Shown here piece by piece: positions 7,745 to 16,207 of a DNA stretch of 34,933 nt. Source of the stretch: Lachnospiraceae bacterium (GTDB taxonomy: Bacteria; Bacillota; Clostridia; Lachnospirales; Lachnospiraceae); NCBI GenBank assembly GCA_016293925.1, contig JAEDCX010000015.1, positions 1-34,933 on the forward strand. The letters run 5' to 3'. Position numbers and translations under genes: made by a program. The notes below the pieces were generated by a model. It worked only from the letters and a program-made list of their open reading frames with translations. It searched no databases and was not told the origin of the DNA. How positions within the stretch are numbered: the first letter of the stretch is position 1; every line of letters starts with the position of its first letter.

Positions 7745-9091
7745 TTACAGTCTCTTCAGCAGTTCCTCTCTCTGCGCCTCATAGCCCGGTTTGCCGAGAA
7801 GTGCAAACATGTTCTTCTTGTAACTTTCAACACCCGGCTGATTGAACGGATTAACGCCCAGCAAATAGCCGCTGACACCACAGGCAAACTCAAAGAAATA
7901 GAATAACTGTCCGAGATAGTATTCATTTGCCTCCGGCACATGAATGACAAGGTTCGGAACATTACCGTCTGTATGAGCCAGAATCGTACCATTCATGGCA
8001 CTCTTGTTGACGAAATCCACCGTCTTGCCCGCAAGATAGTTCAGACCGTCCAGATCCACCGGTTCCTCACCGATAATAAGTTCTTCTCTGGATGTTTCCA
8101 CGTCGATCACGGTTTCAAACATGATTCTGGCACCATCCTGAATAAACTGGCCCATAGAATGCAGATCCGTGGTGAGATCCACACTTGCCGGGAAGATACC
8201 TCTCTGATCTTTGCCTTCGCTCTCGCCATACAGCTGCTTCCACCACTCCGATACGAAATGAACACTGGGCTCATAATTGGCCAGTATCTCAACACTCTTC
8301 CCTTTTCTGAGCAGAATATTACGGATCGCCGCATAGAGCAGAGTGTCATTCTCCTCAAAGCCCTTCTCAAGTGCTGCCGCTCTGCCGCTTGCCGCACCCT
8401 CCATCAATCGGTCGATATCCGCACCGCTGACTGCAATCGGAAGAAGTCCCACCGCTGTCAGGACAGAGAACCGGCCGCCGATGTCATCCGGTACGACAAA
8501 GGACTCATATCCTTCCTCTGTTGCCAGATTCTTCAGTGCTCCCTTTGCCTTATCCGTTGTTGCATAGATTCTCTTGGCAGCCTCTGCTTTGCCGTACTTG
8601 TCCTCCATCATCTTCTTGAAGATCCGGAACGCAATGGCAGGCTCTGTCGTGGTGCCGGATTTGGAGATGATATTGATCGAGAAATCTCTGTCACCGATGA
8701 CATCCATCAGGTGCCTGATATAGGTAGAACTGATGGAATTGCCTACGAAATAGATCTCCGGAGTCTTACGAACGGACGAATCAACCATGTTGTAGAAGCT
8801 GTGTCTCAGAAACTCAATTGCCGCTCTTGCTCCAAGATAAGAGCCGCCGATACCGATGACAAGCAGTACTTCAGAGTCCTTCTGAATTTTCTCCGCACTC
8901 TTCTTGATTCTGGCAAACTCTTCCTTGTCATAATTCACAGGAAGATCAATCCATCCCAGGAAATCGCTGCCTGCACCGGACTTGGACACCAGAACCTCCT
9001 TGGCATCCAATGTCATTTTTTTCATATTGGCAACTTCATCCTCACGGATAAAGGCTGCCGCTTTGGAATAATCAAACGTTACTTTCTTCAT
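7745..9091 (-). CDS. pgi: Glucose-6-phosphate isomerase
   Basis: Catalyses glucose-6-phosphate to fructose-6-phosphate in glycolysis and gluconeogenesis. Signature segments are GIGGSYLGARAAIEFL, SKSGTTTEPAIAFRIFK, GGRFSVLTAVGLLP and the C-terminal GVNPFNQPGVE. From the ATG at 9091 it has 448 residues, the usual size of the short Firmicutes form. The reading frame is open to an ATG at 9121, but those ten residues do not look conserved and AGGGTG lies about 6 nt before 9091, so I prefer the inner start. A candidate promoter sits immediately upstream and a strong hairpin follows, so it is probably monocistronic. Confidence 0.97.
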   Translation of the reverse strand: MKKVTFDYSKAAAFIREDEVANMKKMTLDAKEVLVSKSGAGSDFLGWIDLPVNYDKEEFARIKKSAEKIQKDSEVLLVIGIGGSYLGARAAIEFLRHSFYNMVDSSVRKTPEIYFVGNSISSTYIRHLMDVIGDRDFSINIISKSGTTTEPAIAFRIFKKMMEDKYGKAEAAKRIYATTDKAKGALKNLATEEGYESFVVPDDIGGRFSVLTAVGLLPIAVSGADIDRLMEGAASGRAAALEKGFEENDTLLYAAIRNILLRKGKSVEILANYEPSVHFVSEWWKQLYGESEGKDQRGIFPASVDLTTDLHSMGQFIQDGARIMFETVIDVETSREELIIGEEPVDLDGLNYLAGKTVDFVNKSAMNGTILAHTDGNVPNLVIHVPEANEYYLGQLFYFFEFACGVSGYLLGVNPFNQPGVESYKKNMFALLGKPGYEAQREELLKRL

Positions 9092-9176
9092 CGTTACACC
9101 CTGCTTTCCAGGCGCGGTCATGCGCGTCTTAATCTATGTTATCGTCTATCATGGAATCGTAGATGAAACCACACCT

Positions 9177-9205
9177 AGTGTATCAGAGTGCCCCCGTGTT
9201 TTCAA
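9177..9205 (-). promoter_or_regulatory. pgi: Candidate pgi promoter
   Basis: On the minus strand TTGAAA (9205-9200) and TACACT (9182-9177) are 17 bp apart. The -35 overlaps the stop codon of the upstream membrane-protein gene, and the start of pgi is about 85 bp downstream. Confidence 0.45.
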
Positions 9206-9921
9206 GTCAAATATTCCATGAGCGCCTCGCCCAGTTCCTTGGCTCCGTATTCTTTTTTGCGGCGGATATCCGGAATATCCAGTTCCCTGGTATCCCCCGC
9301 TGCAGAGACATTCTTCGAGTCAGCGCTGACATACTGTCCCACATTCCGACGACTGCGGTCTGCGGCATATTCCCTGCGGCGCATCGTTGCGGCAGATCTG
9401 TTCTCCTCCTCCTGCATCCTGCGGATCAGTTTCGGTTCCAGAACATTCTCCAGATAGTCTACCAGATTCATTTTGAGCATATGCTTTTTGGCCGGCAGAT
9501 CCACCAGTTCAGAGATGAAGAAAAAAGCATACAATCCGATGAATGTCACAATATAGTATGGCAGCAATGCCATAAAATGTTTGCCGTCCCGAATATCCAG
9601 ATATATGCCGGCACCGGCCGCAAGCGCTGCCAACAGCATCAGCTGTTTCGAGAACCGTACCACAGACCGGATCCGAAACCGCCCCAGCTTCATTCTGCCC
9701 AGATACCGATCCACGAAAACCGTTATGTTCGGCATTCCACCATTGATCTGGTAACTTGCCGTGAACTTTAGTTTGCAGGCTTTGACCAGCTTATATGCGG
9801 ACTCCTCCGCATCCTCTGTCTCCCGGATCAGCTTTGCATACAGACCGCCGACCACCAACTGCAGGACAACGCCTCCGGCCATCAGCAAAATAATAAACCA
9901 CAAGAAAAAATCTCTCATCAT
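9202..9921 (-). CDS. Hypothetical membrane protein with cytoplasmic charged tail
   Basis: A protein of about 239 residues that I do not recognise by family. It has an N-terminal membrane segment (FFLWFIILLMAGGVVLQLVVG), two more in the middle (LMLLAALAAGAGIYL and LLPYYIVTFIGLYAFFFISEL) and a long C-terminal tail rich in Arg and Glu that is probably cytoplasmic and partly coiled. The frame is open to 9948, but AAAGGA lies 7 nt upstream of paired ATGs at 9921/9918, so a start there is more likely. It has its own promoter divergent from murG. No function can be assigned; the context gives no strong hint. Confidence 0.75.
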   Translation of the reverse strand: MMRDFFLWFIILLMAGGVVLQLVVGGLYAKLIRETEDAEESAYKLVKACKLKFTASYQINGGMPNITVFVDRYLGRMKLGRFRIRSVVRFSKQLMLLAALAAGAGIYLDIRDGKHFMALLPYYIVTFIGLYAFFFISELVDLPAKKHMLKMNLVDYLENVLEPKLIRRMQEEENRSAATMRRREYAADRSRRNVGQYVSADSKNVSAAGDTRELDIPDIRRKKEYGAKELGEALMEYLT

Positions 9922-9965
9922 AACCCATCCTTTCCAAACATTCATCATATGCGTCCCTACTGCAT

Positions 9966-9994
9966 ATTATAAAAGGGGTGCCGTCCCGTCACAA
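9966..9994 (-). promoter_or_regulatory. Candidate promoter of the membrane-protein gene
   Basis: On the minus strand TTGTGA (9994-9989) and a perfect TATAAT (9971-9966) are separated by 17 bp, about 45 bp upstream of the preferred start at 9921. Confidence 0.5.
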
Positions 9995-10061
9995 CGATGA
10001 TCCGTCGCGGTTTGCCGACAATAAAATATATAAACACAGTAATTTTTGCAAAAGAATATCT

Positions 10062-10089
10062 TTTACCCACTTCTTTTTTTTGGTATAAT
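10062..10089 (+). promoter_or_regulatory. murG: Candidate murG promoter
   Basis: A perfect TATAAT (10084-10089) is preceded at 16 bp by TTTACC (10062-10067), with a run of T in the spacer. It lies 29 bp upstream of the preferred murG ATG, so transcription would start about 22 bp before the gene. Confidence 0.55.
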
Positions 10090-10118
10090 GTGGGTAGATG
10101 TGTGTGGAGGTCATTATC

Positions 10119-11195
10119 ATGAAAAAAATTCTACTCACAGGCGGCGGAACAGCCGGTCATGTTACCCCCAATCTGGCTCTTCTTCCTTCCCTACGAAAGC
10201 TGGGCTATGAGATTCATTACATGGGATCCTATGACGGAATCGAGAAACGTCTGATCGCGGATTATGATATACCTTATTACGGTATATCCACCGGCAAATT
10301 CCGACGGTATGCAAGTCTGAAAAATCTGACTGATCCTTTTCGTGTACTGAAAGGATTCTCCGAGGCCAAGAAAACCATCCGGCAGATTCGACCGGACATT
10401 GTTTTCTCCAAAGGCGGTTTCGTCAGCGTGCCGGTGGTCAGAGCTGCCGCTTTCCTGAAGATCCCCTGCATTATCCACGAATCCGATATGACACCCGGAC
10501 TTGCCAATAAGCTGTGCTTTCGTTCTGCCGACAGGATCTGCTGCAACTTTCCCGAGACAGTTCGCAATCTGCCTGCCAAGAAGGCTGTTCTGACCGGATC
10601 TCCCATCCGGGAGGAGCTTCTCTCCGGAGACCGGTTACAGGGCCTGCGCTTATGCAATTTCGCAACTGACAAACCTGTCATAATGATAATCGGCGGGAGC
10701 ACCGGTGCGAGAGCAATCAACCAGACCGTTCGTGCCAGTCTGGACCAACTGCTTGCGGAATACCAGATTGTCCATCTGTGCGGCAAGGGAAACCTGGATG
10801 AAAGCCTGTCGAATCGTAACGGATACCGGCAATTCGAATATGTCAAAAACGAACTGAAAGATCTGTTTGCCATGGCGGATATGGTGATTTCCCGTGCCGG
10901 GGCCAACTCCATCTGTGAGTTGCTGGCACTGAAGAAACCCAACCTTCTGATTCCTCTTCCTCTCTCCTGCAGTCGCGGAGATCAGATTCTGAACGCAGAA
11001 TCTTTTGCCGCACAGGGATACAGCATGGTATTACCGGAAGAGGACTTAACCCCGGAAACTCTGGTCACAAAGATCCGGGAGCTGTACGGGAACCGGGAGG
11101 GTTACATCGACGCCATGAATAACAGCTCCCAGATGAATGCGGTAAACACCATCATCGGTTTGATTGAAAAATTGACATCAGAGAAATCAAAATAA
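10119..11195 (+). CDS. murG: Undecaprenyldiphospho-muramoylpentapeptide beta-N-acetylglucosaminyltransferase
   Basis: MurG transfers GlcNAc from UDP-GlcNAc to lipid I to make lipid II on the inner face of the cytoplasmic membrane, the last cytoplasmic step of peptidoglycan precursor synthesis. The N-terminal loop GGGTAGHVTPNLAL is diagnostic, followed by FSKGGFVSVPVV, IHESDMTPGLANK, the donor loop GGSTGARAINQ and SRAGANSICELLALKKPNLLIPLP. From 10119 it has 358 residues, the family's usual length. GGAGG lies 8 nt before this ATG, so the ATG at 10098 is rejected. Unusually it stands apart from the other mur/fts genes and is paired with a zinc-ribbon membrane protein 25 bp downstream. Confidence 0.96.
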   Translation: MKKILLTGGGTAGHVTPNLALLPSLRKLGYEIHYMGSYDGIEKRLIADYDIPYYGISTGKFRRYASLKNLTDPFRVLKGFSEAKKTIRQIRPDIVFSKGGFVSVPVVRAAAFLKIPCIIHESDMTPGLANKLCFRSADRICCNFPETVRNLPAKKAVLTGSPIREELLSGDRLQGLRLCNFATDKPVIMIIGGSTGARAINQTVRASLDQLLAEYQIVHLCGKGNLDESLSNRNGYRQFEYVKNELKDLFAMADMVISRAGANSICELLALKKPNLLIPLPLSCSRGDQILNAESFAAQGYSMVLPEEDLTPETLVTKIRELYGNREGYIDAMNNSSQMNAVNTIIGLIEKLTSEKSK

Positions 11196-11220
11196 TACAC
11201 ATGTTTAAGGAGGAAAAATC

Positions 11221-12534
11221 ATGTCATTTTGTATGTACTGCGGAACCCAGCTGCCTGACGGAGCCAATGTGTGCCCTCAGTGCGGACAGTGGGTTGCACT
11301 GAATCAGCCTGCCGGACAGCAGGACAATCCTTGCCAGCAAATTCCGGCAGAAAATGTTTTATCTAGGGAAGGAGTCGCTCCTGCGGTCGAAGAAATCATC
11401 CCGGAAACGACTGCTGAGCCCATTTTCGCAGAAACGGCAGCACCCATGATGCAGGAAACTGCGGAGCCTGTCATCGCGGCAGCTGAACCTGTCATCACAG
11501 AAGCTACGGAGCCTGTCATCGCAGCTGCCACAGAATCTGTCATTTCAACCGCTACAGAACCTGCCATGCCGGAGGAGATTCCCCATCCGGAGATCCCTGC
11601 TACGGCTGAGATTCCGCTTATGGAGGAACCTGTATTCATCCCGGTTCCGCCGGTCATGCCTTCAGAACCTGTTATGCAGCCCAATCCGATGATGAACAAT
11701 GGTCCGATGATGCAGGGTATGCCTATGCCAAACGGTCCCATGATACAGGGCATGCCTATGCCAAACGGCCCCATGAACAACGGTTTCGCAAGCCCCATTC
11801 AACCGGCAGGAATGCCGAATTTGTTTGGAACGAACCCGGAAAATATTACCGGATTCAGCTGGAAATCCATTCCAAACAGGTTCAGTAAAGACTTCCGGAA
11901 ATGCTGGTGGCTTACCTTGTTATTGATTCTGACTTATGTTGCAGAGTCACTCCTGTTCAATTACGGTACCGAGAATTCTTTTTTGATGACGAACTTCTTC
12001 CCGCTGAAGGACTTCATAATCAATCAACGCATGGTATATTTTGACTTTATACTGATCATTGTCTGTGCGATTGGATTTGCATCCTGGTTGATCATGGTTG
12101 CTCATGCCGGTCCCACCTATAGCATTGTTAATATTTTTATCGTATACGTTTTGAACCTGATTCTGAACATCTGTATGAAGAATGATTGTTACCTTCCATA
12201 CAACAGAATCCTGATCTTCCTGGCTGTGTTCCTGTTCTGTCATATCGCCGCAACCCGCAGATCAATGGGTGCTGCAATTACGCTGCGCTTCCTCGTTCCG
12301 CTGGTAGCGTTGCCGATTCTCTATATGACACGTTATTACGGAACACTGAGCAGTGTATTTGCGGACAACTTTTCATGTTTTGTAGAAAAAATCCCGACTA
12401 TTTTCAAAATCTACGGATTCGATATGATTTTTGCCGCCGGCTTCGTCATTCTGTTCAACCTGATTATGCTTCCTTTCTCGATCAAGGAAGGCCGCTATTG
12501 GAAGCAGGTTGCGGAGCACGAAAATCTTCTGTAG
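11221..12534 (+). CDS. Zinc-ribbon membrane protein with low-complexity linker
   Basis: A 437-residue protein in three parts. Residues 1-25 form a zinc-ribbon (CMYCG and CPQCG). Residues about 40-200 are a low-complexity region: an Ala/Thr/Glu/Pro stretch with EPVI repeats, then Met/Pro-rich repeats of an 11-residue unit (GPMMQGMPMPN). The last 215 residues hold about six hydrophobic segments, starting at WWLTLLLILTYV near residue 227. It follows murG by 25 bp with AGGAGGAAA before the ATG and is probably co-transcribed, so a cell-envelope link is possible but unproven. Zinc-ribbon plus membrane proteins are common in Clostridia and mostly uncharacterised. I do not assign a function. Confidence 0.8.
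   Translation: MSFCMYCGTQLPDGANVCPQCGQWVALNQPAGQQDNPCQQIPAENVLSREGVAPAVEEIIPETTAEPIFAETAAPMMQETAEPVIAAAEPVITEATEPVIAAATESVISTATEPAMPEEIPHPEIPATAEIPLMEEPVFIPVPPVMPSEPVMQPNPMMNNGPMMQGMPMPNGPMIQGMPMPNGPMNNGFASPIQPAGMPNLFGTNPENITGFSWKSIPNRFSKDFRKCWWLTLLLILTYVAESLLFNYGTENSFLMTNFFPLKDFIINQRMVYFDFILIIVCAIGFASWLIMVAHAGPTYSIVNIFIVYVLNLILNICMKNDCYLPYNRILIFLAVFLFCHIAATRRSMGAAITLRFLVPLVALPILYMTRYYGTLSSVFADNFSCFVEKIPTIFKIYGFDMIFAAGFVILFNLIMLPFSIKEGRYWKQVAEHENLL
11701..11766 (+). repeat. 33-bp tandem repeat, two full copies plus a partial third
   Basis: Two near-identical 33-bp units (11701-11733 and 11734-11766) differ by only a few bases, and a third copy starts at 11767 then diverges. They encode the 11-residue unit GPM(M/I)QGMPMPN inside the zinc-ribbon membrane protein, so the repeat keeps the reading frame. 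Confidence 0.85.
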
Positions 12535-12571
12535 GAACTGCCTCATTCGGTAAACGATCATAAGTAAATGC

Positions 12572-12630
12572 AAAATCGCTGTAAGCAAGAGGAAACCGAT
12601 CTGTGTCGGTTCTCTCGCTACAGCGATTTT
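12572..12630 (+). terminator. Strong, probably bidirectional terminator between convergent genes
   Basis: AAAATCGCTGTA (12572-12583) pairs perfectly with TACAGCGATTTT (12619-12630). The inner GC-AAGAGG-AAACCGA also pairs almost fully with TCGGTTCTCTCGC. The stem has A-rich and T-rich ends, so it can terminate both the murG/zinc-ribbon transcript and the convergent HIT gene. Confidence 0.8.
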
Positions 12631-12698
12631 CTTGTGTCATTCAATTATCTCAGTCACAGGCAAAAGAACCACCACCATGACCTCAGCGACCGTCCTCC

Positions 12699-13109
12699 TT
12701 ATCTGGTCAACCGATCCCTGATCTCGTCCAGTTCCGCATCCGTGGGCTGTGTCGGATTCCACAGAATCTGTTGATGATCGTCTGCATATCTGGGTATCAG
12801 GTGCATGTGAAAATGGAACACGGTCTGTCCTGCCGATTCTCCGTTGTTCTGTACCAGATTGAATCCCTCACACTGCAGCCTGTCCTGCATCGTAAGGGCC
12901 ATCTTACGGGCCAGTTTCATGGCGTCTGCCGCTGTGTTCTCCGGTAACTCATATAGATTCGCATAATGATCCTTGGGCAGAATCAATGCATGTCCCCTGG
13001 TAGCCGGTGCGTTGTCCAGAATCACCTTAAACTGCTCATCTTCATAGATTGCCCTTGTCGGAATCTGTCCGTTTGCAAGCTTACAGAAAATACAATTCTC
13101 ATCTTTCAT
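12699..13109 (-). CDS. HIT-family nucleotide hydrolase
   Basis: A 136-residue protein of the histidine-triad family (Hint/FHIT-like), which hydrolyses purine nucleoside phosphoramidates or dinucleoside polyphosphates. The start CIFCKLANGQIPTRAIYED is typical, with CIFC as a possible zinc pair, and the catalytic triad HFHMHLIPR near residue 100 is intact. The length is normal. It has a good promoter of its own at 13151-13179 and ends at the shared terminator. The exact substrate is not known from sequence. Confidence 0.93.
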   Translation of the reverse strand: MKDENCIFCKLANGQIPTRAIYEDEQFKVILDNAPATRGHALILPKDHYANLYELPENTAADAMKLARKMALTMQDRLQCEGFNLVQNNGESAGQTVFHFHMHLIPRYADDHQQILWNPTQPTDAELDEIRDRLTR

Positions 13110-13150
13110 GTGTCTGTCCTCTCCTATCAGAAACCACTATTCTACGATTC

Positions 13151-13179
13151 ATTATCAACCGTGAAAAAGCAAAAGTCAA
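13151..13179 (-). promoter_or_regulatory. Candidate promoter of the HIT gene
   Basis: On the minus strand TTGACT (13179-13174) and GATAAT (13156-13151) are separated by 17 bp, about 42 bp upstream of the ATG at 13109. Both hexamers match 5 of 6 consensus bases, one of the better sigma-A promoters in the window. Confidence 0.65.
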
Positions 13180-13208
13180 TTGTCTCACTCACACTGCACG
13201 CAAGTGTC

Positions 13209-13787
13209 TCACATCGCAGACATAGACTCCTTGACGTCATCTTCCGTTGCTGCCATCGCTTCCAGCGTCTGTGCCAAAAGAGTATCCAATTCCCAGCCAA
13301 GCATCTCGGCTCCTTTCTCGATAACCTCTCTGGAGCATCCCGCTGCAAATCCTTTGCTCTTATACTTTTTCTTCAGAGACTTCAATTCCATATCCTTGGT
13401 ACTCCCCGAAGGACGCATCAAGGCAGATGCCCAGATCAATCCGGTCAACTCATCCGTTGCATACAGAACCTTCTCCATCTCATGTTCCGGCTTCACATCT
13501 ACAGTCAGTTCGTATCCGTGGGAACAAACTGCATGAATGATATCCTCTCCCACACCACCGGCACGCAACAGTTCCGGTGCTTTCACACAATGTTGCTCCG
13601 GAAATTCCTCGAAATCAATGTCGTGAAGCAGACCCACAATGCCCCAATACTCCGCATCCTCATATCCCAATTTCCCGGCAAACCACTTCATCACCGCCTC
13701 AACCGTCAGTGCATGCTGGATATGAAACGGATCCTTATTATATTTCTGCAATAATGCGAGAGCATCCTCTCTTGCTATGTAACTCAT
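13209..13787 (-). CDS. HD-domain metal-dependent phosphohydrolase
   Basis: A 192-residue protein of the HD superfamily. The first metal-binding His is in FHIQHALTVEAVM, the HD pair in LLHDIDFEEFPEQH, and a further conserved His/Asp region is SHGYELTVDV and YATDELTGLI. Stand-alone HD proteins of this size act on nucleotides or other phosphate esters, but the substrate cannot be told. The frame is open to 13793, yet GGAGG is 1 nt from that ATG and 7 nt from the one at 13787, so the inner start is used. It lies 72 bp downstream of the PatB-like gene in the same direction and may be co-transcribed with it. Confidence 0.88.
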   Translation of the reverse strand: MSYIAREDALALLQKYNKDPFHIQHALTVEAVMKWFAGKLGYEDAEYWGIVGLLHDIDFEEFPEQHCVKAPELLRAGGVGEDIIHAVCSHGYELTVDVKPEHEMEKVLYATDELTGLIWASALMRPSGSTKDMELKSLKKKYKSKGFAAGCSREVIEKGAEMLGWELDTLLAQTLEAMAATEDDVKESMSAM

Positions 13788-13858
13788 TATCATTCCTCCC
13801 GATTACGACATTCTGAAATGTGATATGCACATCTGCCTGTTCTCTCACCAAGCTGCCT

Positions 13859-15046
13859 CTATCCGGCATTGATGGTTTCCCGGATTCGATTCAGCGCCTC
13901 TGTCAATATGCATCTGCTGGTCGCAATATTGATTCTCTCGAATCCTTCTCCTACCGGTCCGAAGATGGCTCCGCTGTCCAGCCACAATTTTGCTTTGTTG
14001 ACAATCAAGTCTTCCAGCTCCTGCTCTGAGAGTCCGAGTGCCCGGAAATCAAGCCACACCAGATAGGTTCCTTCCGGTTCAATCAGTTTGATCTGCGGGA
14101 TCTCTCTCTGGAGATATGCCCGCACATAATCCAGATTCTCCTTCAGGTATACCTGAAGTGCCCGATACCATTCCTCGCCGTAACGATAAGCTGCCTCCCC
14201 CGCGACAATACCCATGGTATTCAGCTGACTGTAACCTGTTGCGGCAATCTGTCTGCGGAACGCCAGCCGCAGTTTCGGATCCGGAATAAGAATATTGGAG
14301 ATCTGCAAACCGGTAATATTGAATGTTTTCGCAGGAGATGTACATGTAATGGAAATCTCCTTTAATCTCTCATCCAACGTCAATAGCGGAATATGCTTAT
14401 ATCCCTCATACACAAAATCCCCGTGGATCTCATCACTGACAATATACACATGATGTTTCAGACAAATATCCGTAATCCTCCGCAGTTCCTCCTCGGTCCA
14501 CACTCTCCCCACCGGATTGTGAGGACTGCAGAACAGGAATACTTTTACCCCATTCTCCACGATTTTCTGCTCGAAATCCACAAAATCTATATGATATTTA
14601 CCATCATCACACAAAACCAGATCACTGCTTACAACACGTCGCCTGTTATCCTCAATCACTTCCATGAAGGGATAATACACGGGGCGCTGAATCAGGATTG
14701 CGTCTCCCTCATCAGTACAACTGCGAACCGCCATTGCAAGCGCAAATACAACACCCGGGGTCTTCACAAGCCATTCCTGTTGGATCTCCAATCCGTGATG
14801 CGACAACAACCAGTCATAAACCGCACGGAAATAGGAGTCTCCACTCTCCGTATACCCGAAAATGCCGTGATCCACCCGTCGGTGTATCTCATCCAGCACA
14901 AGGCTGGAAGTCTTAAAATCCATATCCGCAACCCACAATGGTAAAACATCCGCAGGTTTGCCTCTCCGCACTGCGAAGTCATATTTCAGACAATCGGTAT
15001 TCGTTCTGTCTATCACTTCATCAAAATTGATATTCTGTTCTCTCAT
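13859..15046 (-). CDS. patB: PatB/MalY-type PLP-dependent C-S lyase (cystathionine beta-lyase-like aminotransferase)
   Basis: A 395-residue class I/II aminotransferase-fold enzyme of the MalY/PatB branch. These enzymes cleave cystathionine or cysteine conjugates to homocysteine or thiol, pyruvate and ammonia. Evidence is the N-terminal LPLWVADMDFKTSSLVLDEI, GIFGYTE, the SPHNPVGRVWTEEEL segment, DEIHGDFVY with the PLP-interacting Asp, and SPAKTFNITGLQ with the Schiff-base Lys. The length matches the family. Upstream is a well-formed promoter with a palindrome over the start site, which suggests regulated expression. The symbol denotes the subfamily; the in vivo substrate is inferred. Upstream frame extensions are excluded by the start signals. 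Confidence 0.88.
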   Translation of the reverse strand: MREQNINFDEVIDRTNTDCLKYDFAVRRGKPADVLPLWVADMDFKTSSLVLDEIHRRVDHGIFGYTESGDSYFRAVYDWLLSHHGLEIQQEWLVKTPGVVFALAMAVRSCTDEGDAILIQRPVYYPFMEVIEDNRRRVVSSDLVLCDDGKYHIDFVDFEQKIVENGVKVFLFCSPHNPVGRVWTEEELRRITDICLKHHVYIVSDEIHGDFVYEGYKHIPLLTLDERLKEISITCTSPAKTFNITGLQISNILIPDPKLRLAFRRQIAATGYSQLNTMGIVAGEAAYRYGEEWYRALQVYLKENLDYVRAYLQREIPQIKLIEPEGTYLVWLDFRALGLSEQELEDLIVNKAKLWLDSGAIFGPVGEGFERINIATSRCILTEALNRIRETINAG

Positions 15047-15114
15047 CCCGTACTCCGTACCTGTCCCCAGTCTTTCCCCTTCCAGAGGAACACAGGCTTT
15101 CTCCTTCTCCTATT

Positions 15115-15133
15115 ACCTATCGTGTTTGTAGGT
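15115..15133. promoter_or_regulatory. Operator-like palindrome ACCTA-N9-TAGGT over the patB start site
   Basis: A perfect inverted repeat, ACCTA (15115-15119) and TAGGT (15129-15133), sits just downstream of the patB -10, covering the expected transcription start. This is the classic position for a repressor. The motif is reminiscent of Rrf2-family (CymR/IscR-type) sites that control sulfur genes, but the regulator is not identified here. Confidence 0.4.
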
Positions 15134-15140
15134 TATTAAG

Positions 15141-15169
15141 AATATAACACCTGCATCCTGAAAATGCAA
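15141..15169 (-). promoter_or_regulatory. patB: Candidate patB promoter
   Basis: On the minus strand TTGCAT (15169-15164) and TATATT (15146-15141) are exactly 17 bp apart, giving a leader of about 88 nt. The palindrome at 15115-15133 begins right after the -10. Confidence 0.6.
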
Positions 15170-15209
15170 GCACAAATACAGGATATTTCCAAATAGAGGT
15201 TAATCCTCC

Positions 15210-16205
15210 TTACTCCATAAAAGGAAAAAGCTGATCCAGCGTCCTCAACGCTTTAAAATCACCTTTCATCTTGATATCCCCGCCCATAAACGCACGCTGG
15301 AATGTCATTCTTCCCGCTACAATCTCATTCAATGTTTCCTGAGAAACCGTTATCTCCACATCCTGTTTATCTGCATTCGCATATTCACAGTTCATGCTGC
15401 TTCCGCTCACCCGCAGAATCAACGGCTTGCGACGACCCTCTATAACGAATTTGTATACTGCCTTGAAGCCTGCAACCGCGTGGAAATTTCTCTCAAAATC
15501 TCCCACAAAGGCTGTGGTATCATCCGTTTCTGCCTTCTCCATCTGATCCCGGAAGAAACTTGCAAGTTCTTTGATATCTTCTTTCTGCGTTTGCATATAA
15601 CTATCGTCCGCCACATACTGGGACAACTGTTCTGTTTCCTGCGGTGTCAGATTGCTCCCCTGCGTGAAAGCAATTTTCTGCTTTACAGCCTGATTGCTGG
15701 CCGGAAAACTGGCTATCTTCTGATGGATCGTACGATACATATTCTCTGCCTTGCGCTCGATGAGCGATGCATATTCATCATTGAGTTCCAGAGACGCCGG
15801 ATCGGAGATGTATCCGCAAATACCGCTACACGGAAGTCCGCCGAGAATCTCCCAAGCTACCTGCAGATTTAATTTACCTTCCCGCTCCCCATACGTTGTG
15901 GACATTACAACCGGACACATATATAACTGTGAGAGTTTCTCTTTGTCACCATACAACCAGCATGCATCCAGAAACTGGCTCATGTATCCCCCGATGCCGT
16001 ACCATTCAACTGTAGTGGCAAGAATAATACCGTCCGCATCCTTCAATGTCTGGGGCAGCGTGGGAATGCTGTTCTTCTGCTCAAAAAGATTATACCTCTC
16101 AACCGATACATTCAGTTCCTCCAGAACTCCCTGCATCTTGTTAATCACATACAACGTAGGGTCATCCATCAACCCTCTTCCACCATAATAGATATGAACT
16201 CTCAT
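15210..16205 (-). CDS. Flavodoxin-like NAD(P)H-reductase/SCP2 fusion protein
   Basis: A 331-residue two-domain protein. Residues about 1-170 have a flavodoxin-like (NADPH-dependent FMN reductase) fold: MRVHIYYGGRG, then ADGIILATTVEWYGIGGYMSQFLDACW and VVMSTTYGERE. Residues about 235-331 resemble a sterol-carrier-protein-2 (SCP2) lipid-binding domain: FVIEGRRKPLILRVS, DVEITVSQETLNEIVAGRMTFQRAFMGGDIKMKGDF. SCP2 domains bind hydrophobic ligands, so the protein may reduce a lipophilic substrate; that is inference. The preferred ATG at 16205 is 6 nt after GGAG and 2 nt beyond the rhomboid stop, so the two genes are translationally close. The ATG at 16211 would leave no room for the ribosome binding site. 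Confidence 0.82.
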   Translation of the reverse strand: MRVHIYYGGRGLMDDPTLYVINKMQGVLEELNVSVERYNLFEQKNSIPTLPQTLKDADGIILATTVEWYGIGGYMSQFLDACWLYGDKEKLSQLYMCPVVMSTTYGEREGKLNLQVAWEILGGLPCSGICGYISDPASLELNDEYASLIERKAENMYRTIHQKIASFPASNQAVKQKIAFTQGSNLTPQETEQLSQYVADDSYMQTQKEDIKELASFFRDQMEKAETDDTTAFVGDFERNFHAVAGFKAVYKFVIEGRRKPLILRVSGSSMNCEYANADKQDVEITVSQETLNEIVAGRMTFQRAFMGGDIKMKGDFKALRTLDQLFPFME

Positions 16206-16207
16206 GC

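Noticed and set aside
7940..9166. Plus-strand open frame of 408 codons opposite pgi
   Set aside because: Antisense shadow of pgi; no recognisable protein features and no start signals.
10098..10118. murG start at the ATG at 10098
   Set aside because: The ATG at 10119 has GGAGG 8 nt upstream and gives the normal family N-terminus directly before the GGGTAGHV loop.
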